Source of the DNA: Chara braunii
Taxonomy: Eukaryota > Streptophyta > Charophyceae > Charales > Characeae
DNA length: 21,008 bases
NCBI GenBank assembly: GCA_003427395.1
Contig: BFEA01000005.1
Span: 5,906,029-5,927,036, forward strand
Direction: 5' to 3'
A model generated the notes under the pieces. That model was given only the letters and a program-made list of their open reading frames with translations, ran no database searches and was not told the origin of the DNA. Shown here in pieces: positions 16,057 to 21,008 of this stretch (position 1 is the stretch's first letter; each line of letters begins with the position of its first letter). Made by a program: the position numbers and the translations under genes.

Positions 16057-16084
16057 CGTAAAAATTTCGATGTGACCCTGAGGC

Positions 16085-16100
16085 AAAAGTTGGTCAGTTT
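16085..16100 (+). repeat. Target-site duplication of the U6 insertion, left copy
   Basis: AAAAGTTGGTCAGTTT, directly before the first base of the U6 copy. It matches 16215-16230 at 15 of 16 positions; the first A residues of the right copy merge with the tail. Confidence 0.85.
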
Positions 16101-16218
16101 GTCCTTCGGGACATCCGTTACTTGGAACGATACAGAGAAGATTAGCATGGCCCCTGCGCAAGCAAGGATGACACGCATAAATCGAGAAATGGTCCAAATT
16201 AATAAAAAAAAAAAAAAA
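16101..16218 (+). pseudogene. U6 snRNA retropseudogene with poly-A tail
   Basis: The copy starts exactly at the U6 5' end (GTCC, UUCG tetraloop, GGAC) and carries the ACAGAGA box, the AGC triad, the internal stem-loop region and the GGTCCAAATT 3' end. Differences from the usual plant sequence are one base pair fewer in the 5' stem, a changed stretch after ACATCCG and an extra CAAG in the internal stem-loop. A tail ending in A15 (16204-16218) replaces the T-run terminator, and a 16-bp duplication flanks the unit. No U6 promoter elements are visible upstream. U6 RNA is a known passenger of LINE machinery. The copy is therefore a retropseudogene, probably young. Confidence 0.92.
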
Positions 16219-16230
16219 GTTGATCAGTTT
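16215..16230 (+). repeat. Target-site duplication of the U6 insertion, right copy
   Basis: AAAAGTTGATCAGTTT follows the tail; one mismatch to the left copy. Confidence 0.85.
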
Positions 16231-16262
16231 ATTTTTCTGCATAACATAGTTTTCTTTCGGTG

Positions 16263-16355
16263 TTTTTTTTTTTTTTTTTCCCTGGTCCTTGCACGGCCGG
16301 GCCGCCCGGGAAAACAGGGNGACCCGGGCGGCCCAGCTGGTAGCCTAGCCCACCA
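16263..16355 (-). mobile_element. Short GC-rich retroposon 3' end with poly-A tail (minus strand)
   Basis: T17 at 16263-16279 is a poly-A tail on the minus strand. Next to it is a very GC-rich palindrome: CCGGGCCGCCCGGG at about 16296-16309 and CCCGGGCGGCCCAG at about 16323-16336, with an ambiguous base (N) at 16320 in the loop. It is related in sequence blocks to 15396-15433 in the other orientation. The stable hairpin next to the tail may be the RT recognition structure; the N suggests it was hard to sequence. Confidence 0.5.
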
Positions 16356-16369
16356 TTATGAGCAACTGG

Positions 16370-16560
16370 TTACCTTTCGGTTGATGCATATTATGGTGAT
16401 TGCGAGATGCAGGCACTACCAATTACCCCCATTGTCCAGGACATGTCACCTTCTATATAATCTGAGCATGCATGATGGGGTAGCAAGATGCAGCCATCAC
16501 AACATAGGCCTTCTAAACTACTTGTTACAGCAATTGTAACGGAATGGTTGTGAAATGCGG
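16370..16560 (+). repeat. Degenerate ~95-bp minisatellite, right part
   Basis: Units resume with CTGGTTACC, TTGATGCAT and GAGATGCAGGCA, then AAGATGCAGCCATCACA and AAATGCGGCCGTCA. They are more diverged than the left part. Confidence 0.6.
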
Positions 16561-16660
16561 CCGTCATTTTCTCTCTCCTACTTGCCTGCGTCATGCTTGC
16601 CAGTAATAAGCAACCCGACTGACGCCCCTCAGGGACTTGCTGCTAAAACAATAAAAAAAC

Positions 16661-16808
16661 AAAAAATGCAGCCATCACTTAACTATTGTACACTAGTGCT
16701 TAGTACTGCTTACCAACATTGTATTTTGAATAAAAAAGACAAAAAATGCATCCATCACTTAACTATTGTACACTAGTGCTTAGTACCGCTTACCAACATT
16801 GTATTTTG
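16661..16808 (+). repeat. 80-bp period direct duplication
   Basis: 16661-16728 repeats at 16741-16808 with two mismatches, sharing ATCACTTAACTATTGTACAC and TTACCAACATTGTATTTTG. Each copy starts with the minisatellite-like AAAAAATGCAKCCATCAC (K is G or T), so it may be a derived unit of the same array. Confidence 0.95.
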
Positions 16809-16943
16809 CAGTACCATTACACCTGCAATTATTATGTTGTCATGCTGTTGCCCATCGTAGACAATGCAGGGGGCACCGTGACACTTACCCACCACCGAAC
16901 AAACAAAGCCGCCCATCAAGTTCTTAAACAAACCCAGGTTTAA

Positions 16944-17428
16944 CATCCAGGTTCATAGTTCACACTCACAAGGTATCCCAATGCCAAGTCAAGTCGATCA
17001 CAAGTCCATGTGCGGTAAATGGCAGTGCAGACGGTGATGATGGTGACGATGGTAATGACGGTGACAGCAACAAGGGAGGAGGGGGAGGGGGATGAAGAAG
17101 AACAAACTGGGACGGTTAGTCTACTGGGATCAGGAGGAAACGGTTAGCTCAGGAGGAAGAGGGGCAAGGAGAGGTGGAGCCATGGTACGGGAGCAAGAGG
17201 AGGGGGAGGAGGAGGAAGCAACTGAGAGGATTAACGTCGGCAGTTGGTCGACGGTGAAGTGGTGATTGGCCACTACCACCACCACAGTCATCACCAAAGC
17301 GTCATCATCATTATTATAACTACCATCAAGAAAGTCCAGAAAAGTTGAGAAAACACAAAAGTCCTGGCAATTACAGAGCCATGTGGAATAGAATACAAGG
17401 AGACATCCCCCACGAGATTCTGTACTTC
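16944..17428. other. Non-coding, purine-rich and GATGGTGA-rich
   Basis: No gene supported. GATGGTGACGATGGTAATGA-like triplet repeats at about 17034-17068 and GAGG-rich sequence at about 17075-17220. Confidence 0.5.
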
Positions 17429-17479
17429 AAAGAAGAAGAAGAAGAAGAAGAAGAAGAAGAAGAAGAAGAAGAAGAAGAA
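17429..17479 (+). repeat. (AAG)n microsatellite
   Basis: About 17 uninterrupted AAG/GAA triplets; poly-Glu and poly-Phe frames here are artefacts of the repeat. Confidence 0.97.
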
Positions 17480-17920
17480 TACAAGGACACACCCACCACC
17501 TGCGCGATCACTAATGATCATTATGTAAAAAAATGATTAATTGATTGAATCGATTTCTGGTAAGCGAATGGACATGCAACCCTTCTGCGGTCCCGCTACA
17601 AAAGCAGTCCAACAACTTCTACAACCTTAAACAAACTCCTTTGAACAAATACGCAGGCATTACGCGCCCACATTTCCATCTAAGCAGGGACTGCTTCCCT
17701 CATATGGCATGCTGTCTGAATGGGGCCGTGGGTGAAAGTACACCAATCAACCAATGATCAATCAACCAGCCACCTAATCAACCAACTGTTATGATCCTGG
17801 CTATTTCACAGTGAAAATCTCAAAAGAAAGTTGCACTTGAATGAGAGACAATGCCGTTCAAATGCAACCGAAAAAGAGATTGGAAAGAGAAATAGACGAA
17901 GGAGGAAGAAGAAATGAGAA
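17480..17920. other. No gene seen
   Basis: Includes a short CAATCAACCAA-type repeat at about 17745-17785. Nothing else recognisable. Confidence 0.4.
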
Positions 17921-17921
17921 T

Positions 17922-17957
17922 AGAAGAAGAAGAAGAAGAAGAAGAAGAAGAAGAAGA
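17922..17957 (+). repeat. (AAG)n microsatellite, second locus
   Basis: Twelve consecutive AAG/AGA triplets, about 450 bp from the first AAG array. Confidence 0.97.
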
Positions 17958-18364
17958 CAAGCAAGAACCAATGCACCCTCTTCCTCATCTCGCCAACATC
18001 CCTCTCTTCCAACATCTCCTCCAACTTCTTATTATCAATAATAATCACAACAATAATGAAAGAATGAACCAGAATCAATGCCCGAATCCTCCCCTTACTG
18101 CCAGCCACTCAAGATGTCCACCATAGCCATCCTACACCTTCTTCTTCTACTCAGGCCAGTCGGTGGCGATGGCGGACCATCGGAGCCTAGCTCCAATGTT
18201 CAGAGGACAACGAAAAGGTACCGTGCCTCTCCCTCTATGGCCGCCTTGCCACATTCCACCCCTGGAGTCATCCGTACAAGTACTACCCCACTTGGGGTCT
18301 TCAAGGTGCAGCACCAACCAAGAAAATGAAGATGCAGACCACCATGGCCAAGGTAAGCTCCCTT

Positions 18365-18490
18365 CTTCACTCTCCTCCTCCTCCTCCTTCTTCCTCTGTC
18401 TCCTTGTTCTCCCTCCTCCTCCTCCTTCTTCCTCGGTCTCCTTGTTCTTCTTCCTCCTCCTCCTTCACTCCTTCCTCCTCCTTCCTAGGC
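18365..18490 (+). repeat. (CTC/CCT)n pyrimidine tract with internal duplication
   Basis: Almost pure pyrimidine for over 100 bp. CTCCTTCTTCCTC followed by GTCTCCTTGTTCT occurs twice with one difference (about 18380-18411 and 18419-18451). The Pro/Ser/Leu-rich open frames here lack coding evidence. Confidence 0.85.
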
Positions 18491-19181
18491 CTCGGCCATA
18501 TCCAGGCCTTCTGCTGCCTTTGACTTGGCGACCTCCACCATAGCCGAGGTGGGGTCCAAGTTACGCCTGCTTCCTTCCCCCAGTGCTACACTTGCTGGGT
18601 GCGCGCTCATGCAGCGTGCCCGCAAGTGCAAGCGAGCAAATGAGGCTGAACTATTCGCCTCCGCAACTGATAAACCGCACTAGTGCGTCTTCACGTGGTG
18701 ACTTCCAGGCCGCGTGACCTCCCAAATCTACCGGTACCTTCTACTTTTGGTGGGAACATCATTACAGTCTGATATCCCCTTCCCGCAGGCTCTAGACTCA
18801 GGCCTGCCGGACTGGTACCTACCCCTAAGCCTACCGGACTTCTAAAATATTACCTGGCGTCCCAAAGGCACTACCTTTTTGTCTTATCTGCTACTTTACC
18901 TGCTGCTTCATGACTCTGGGCTCCAACCTAACCTACCCTACTTCCCCCACTGCAACCCCACAAGTCACACGGGCACAGGTAAGAACCGGCCTGAGGGCCA
19001 TATCAACACATCGGCCCTCAACAGCGGGTCACACACACATACCGGTTCTCAGACACACAGCAAACACACTGGTTATCAGCCAGCACTCTGGAGAACACGG
19101 GAATCTCAGCAAATCAGTCTAGCATGCAGCAACACTCAGAAGACAGCAGATTTCTCAGTCTGCAATTTTGCAGGTCATTAC
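18491..19181. other. No supported gene; 3' side of the BTB-SPRY gene
   Basis: Contains short CACAC and ACCGG motifs but no recognised domain or RNA gene. Part of it may be the 3' untranslated region of the minus-strand gene at 19237-20856. I found no clear AATAAA signal on that strand close to its stop codon. Confidence 0.4.
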
Positions 19182-19216
19182 ACAACCAACCAACCAACCA
19201 ACCAACCAACCAATCA
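19182..19216 (+). repeat. (AACC)n microsatellite
   Basis: AACC repeated about eight times, turning into AATC; it lies just after the stop codon of the minus-strand gene. Confidence 0.95.
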
Positions 19217-19236
19217 ATCAGCAAATGAATAAACAA

Positions 19237-20856
19237 TCAATCCTCAAATGAATGCACCCATTGCAATTCCACGCAACCACGGGGGATCAATGATACTGCA
19301 GGGTAAACTGTATCTGGAAGATTGGTGAATGCGACCGGGTAATTACCCCGATACTTGCCGTAAGACTCCATGTCATTGGCAAATGTTAGGGTTCTCATTT
19401 CCATATCCAAGATGACAACCGCCACCAGAGTGCTACGGAAATTCAATTGTGGCTCGAAAGAGTACTTGTGACCATTTCCCATACACACAGCTGAGCGACT
19501 CCCATACATCCACTCACCTTCGCGACCAACAAACCCAACCTCAGGGTCGGCCCTCGCATCAACCACGCCAAACCAGATCGATTCTGCCGGCGGAGACAGT
19601 CGGACCTTCCAGTAGTGTTTGCCAGTCGATAGAGGCAACGCAAGTCTAGCCCCCCGTTCCTGCCGCCCTCCTCGCTGCTGCAATGCAAAATCATACCAGA
19701 GTTTTGTTGGGCATTGAGGTGACGTGTTCATTCCGCTTCCCATCACTGCATCATTCCATGACACCTCTTTCTCAACCTTCTTCCCCTGTATCGTGTAATC
19801 CGATTTATCCTGTAGTTTCCCAAAGCAATGCAGCAGCTGTGCGAGGTACACATCGGAGAAGCGCTTCTCCGGGAAGATCGCAAGCGGCTGCACCTTGTCT
19901 GCCAAGAAGACTGGATCCATTCGCTCCATTTTCAAGTGCAATTCAAAGATCTCTACAACATCTTCCTTGGAGAGTCCCATCATGTCACTCAACGGAGACT
20001 CACTGCCGCTATCACCCTTGCCTGTGCCGGCTACAGTGGCAGCATTGGCTGCTGTGATGGCAGCAGCGGCTGCTGCAGCCCCACCTGCAGCTGCTGCTCC
20101 TCCGGCACCTGCATTTGCTGCCACCCTCATCGGACGAAGATTTGCCGCTTCAAGGACTGCCTCAGCAACGACTTTCACCTCAACGCCATCCAGAAAAGCA
20201 GAATGGTTCAGGCAATATATGATAGATTCCTTGCACCAACCATTAAAGCAAGGGGGGTCAAACAAGATCCTCTCATCAAAGACGCGCATCGCGATCTTCA
20301 GCACTGCTTCTGCTTCTCTTGGAATGGACGCCTTCAGTAACTTGCCGATGTCCAGGAAGGAGTCCATTGCAGAGATGTAATAGGAAACGTGTGCACCAAG
20401 GCCACGAATCTGATACTCTTCGGCCATGCAGTAGACATCCACCATGTCCTCGCAAGACAGACTAGAGGGCTCCAGGTGATTTCCATGAAGGAAATCAACG
20501 ATGGTTTCTAGAGCTTTCACATGAGCATGCGGAAGCGGGACAACATCCATTCGACTCTCTCTCATGCCACCATAAAGTAGCTTTGAGAAGTAGTCACTTC
20601 TCATTGCCAGGAAGGCACGATTGGCACGGACCTGCTTGTTCCCCTCACAGACAAAGGTAACATCCAAAAGCTCTGGTCGATCACGCATCTTCTTAGCATC
20701 AGCCATCAGCTCTTCGGCTTGTTGCGAGAGCAGATCAGTAGGGCGTGAGGGAGATCGGTACCTTCTCTTCCAAGGATACGGATTCCATCCCTCTTGTTCA
20801 TTTGCTGCCGAACAAGAAGACGACTCTGCACCACGAGAGTTTTCACCCTGCATCAT
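19237..20856 (-). CDS. BTB-SPRY domain protein, intronless
   Basis: 539 codons from ATG 20854-20856 to TGA 19237-19239. The frame is open a little further upstream, but only GTG occurs there and an in-frame TAG stands near 20901. From the ATG: low-complexity N terminus (1-55), BTB/POZ domain (about 63-165: LDVTFVCEGNKQVRANRAFL, then YFSKLLYGGMRES), BACK-like helices (166-240), Ala/Gly-rich linker (247-278), helical segment (295-350), SPRY/B30.2 domain (about 385-535: GKHYWKV, IWFGVVDA, LTFAND, YPAVSLI). BTB proteins commonly recruit substrates to Cullin-3 ubiquitin ligases and SPRY domains bind partner proteins, so a substrate-adaptor role is likely but inferred. There are no stops or frameshifts; it is the only intact-looking gene in the window. 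Confidence 0.9.
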   Translation of the reverse strand: MMQGENSRGAESSSCSAANEQEGWNPYPWKRRYRSPSRPTDLLSQQAEELMADAKKMRDRPELLDVTFVCEGNKQVRANRAFLAMRSDYFSKLLYGGMRESRMDVVPLPHAHVKALETIVDFLHGNHLEPSSLSCEDMVDVYCMAEEYQIRGLGAHVSYYISAMDSFLDIGKLLKASIPREAEAVLKIAMRVFDERILFDPPCFNGWCKESIIYCLNHSAFLDGVEVKVVAEAVLEAANLRPMRVAANAGAGGAAAAGGAAAAAAAITAANAATVAGTGKGDSGSESPLSDMMGLSKEDVVEIFELHLKMERMDPVFLADKVQPLAIFPEKRFSDVYLAQLLHCFGKLQDKSDYTIQGKKVEKEVSWNDAVMGSGMNTSPQCPTKLWYDFALQQRGGRQERGARLALPLSTGKHYWKVRLSPPAESIWFGVVDARADPEVGFVGREGEWMYGSRSAVCMGNGHKYSFEPQLNFRSTLVAVVILDMEMRTLTFANDMESYGKYRGNYPVAFTNLPDTVYPAVSLIPRGCVELQWVHSFED

Positions 20857-20955
20857 TAACACCTGTATAATACCCTTTGGGGACCAACCACCCGAATCCT
20901 ATGTCCACAAACTTGACGTCTTTTCCCCTTCACGTCTCTCTCTCTCTCTCTCTCG

Positions 20956-21008
<53 letters not shown>
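20857..21008 (-). promoter_or_regulatory. 5' region of the BTB-SPRY gene with (GA)n
   Basis: On the gene's strand a (GA)n tract (plus-strand CT at 20938-21008, running off the window) lies about 80 bp before the start codon. GA repeats near plant starts are bound by BPC/GAGA-type factors, so a regulatory or 5' UTR role is plausible. No clear TATA box; TATTATA at about 20866-20872 seems too close to the ATG. Confidence 0.4.
20938..21008 (+). repeat. (CT)n microsatellite at window end
   Basis: About 70 bp of CT repeats with two or three G interruptions, truncated by the window edge. Confidence 0.97.

Noticed and set aside
16101-16200. Functional U6 gene
   Set aside because: Poly-A tail instead of a T-run terminator, flanking duplication and no visible promoter elements all point to a retrocopy.
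17345-18108. Open frames with poly-Glu, poly-Arg or poly-Phe
   Set aside because: Produced by the (AAG)n microsatellites.
18078-18543. Signal-peptide-like start (MSTIAILHLLLLLRPV) in a plus-strand frame
   Set aside because: The frame runs into a pyrimidine microsatellite and no domain follows; a short first exon cannot be excluded but is not supported.
20857-20862. Upstream GTG start of the BTB-SPRY frame
   Set aside because: Nuclear genes start at ATG; two ATG codons follow immediately at 20856 and 20853.
1-21008. CRISPR arrays, bacterial operons or phage genes
   Set aside because: No regularly spaced short repeats with unique spacers and no prokaryotic gene organisation.

Overview
This is a eukaryotic nuclear window dominated by retroelements and simple repeats, with one intact-looking host gene at the right end. 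The eukaryotic evidence is a U6 snRNA-derived copy, poly-A-tailed retroposons with target-site duplications, a LINE fragment, a Penelope-like element, long microsatellites and a BTB-SPRY protein gene. The Penelope-like element has its GIY-YIG nuclease ahead of the reverse transcriptase, an arrangement reported from the green lineage, and an N-terminal CCHC/coiled-coil module. My best guess is a streptophyte green alga of the Chara type. That is an inference, not a sequence match.

Layout. 1-255: probable 3' flank of a decayed LINE. 256-2790 (minus): LINE ORF2 remnant with a degraded palm, then post-RT region and zinc-binding C terminus, broken by three in-frame stops and at least two frameshifts. 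2791-3135 (plus): 3' end of another retroposon, with a hairpin just before an A29 tail. 3136-5238: no gene, but two families of degenerate repeats. 5239-10220 (minus): a Penelope-like retroelement flanked by identical direct repeats of at least 95 bp, the right one running into an assembly gap. Its order is leader, zinc knuckle, coiled coil, SAP-like motif, basic linker, GIY-YIG nuclease, linker, RT, tandem-repeat 3' region. 10221-10961: gap of 741 N. 10962-14240: poly-A/poly-T retroposon debris, a tRNA-like sequence (candidate SINE) and low-complexity DNA. 14241-17000: short tandem repeats and a ~95-bp minisatellite broken up by several insertions. These include a 104-bp retroposon with an 18-bp target-site duplication, an inverted-repeat cassette with a hammerhead-like core at its edge, and a U6 retropseudogene. 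17001-19236: purine/pyrimidine-rich microsatellites without a supported gene. 19237-20856 (minus): intronless BTB-SPRY gene. 20938-21008: (CT)n upstream of that gene.

How it fits together. The region is a record of target-primed reverse transcription. The LINE class leaves poly-A-tailed copies of its own RNA and of passengers (U6, short non-autonomous families, perhaps a tRNA-derived SINE). A separate Penelope-type lineage leaves direct pseudo-LTR repeats. The most notable point is that the Penelope-like element reads in one frame from zinc knuckle through GIY-YIG, with no in-frame ATG before the nuclease. It was probably one long polyprotein, and it now carries stops that transitions could explain. 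The BTB-SPRY gene appears unrelated to the repeats and intact.
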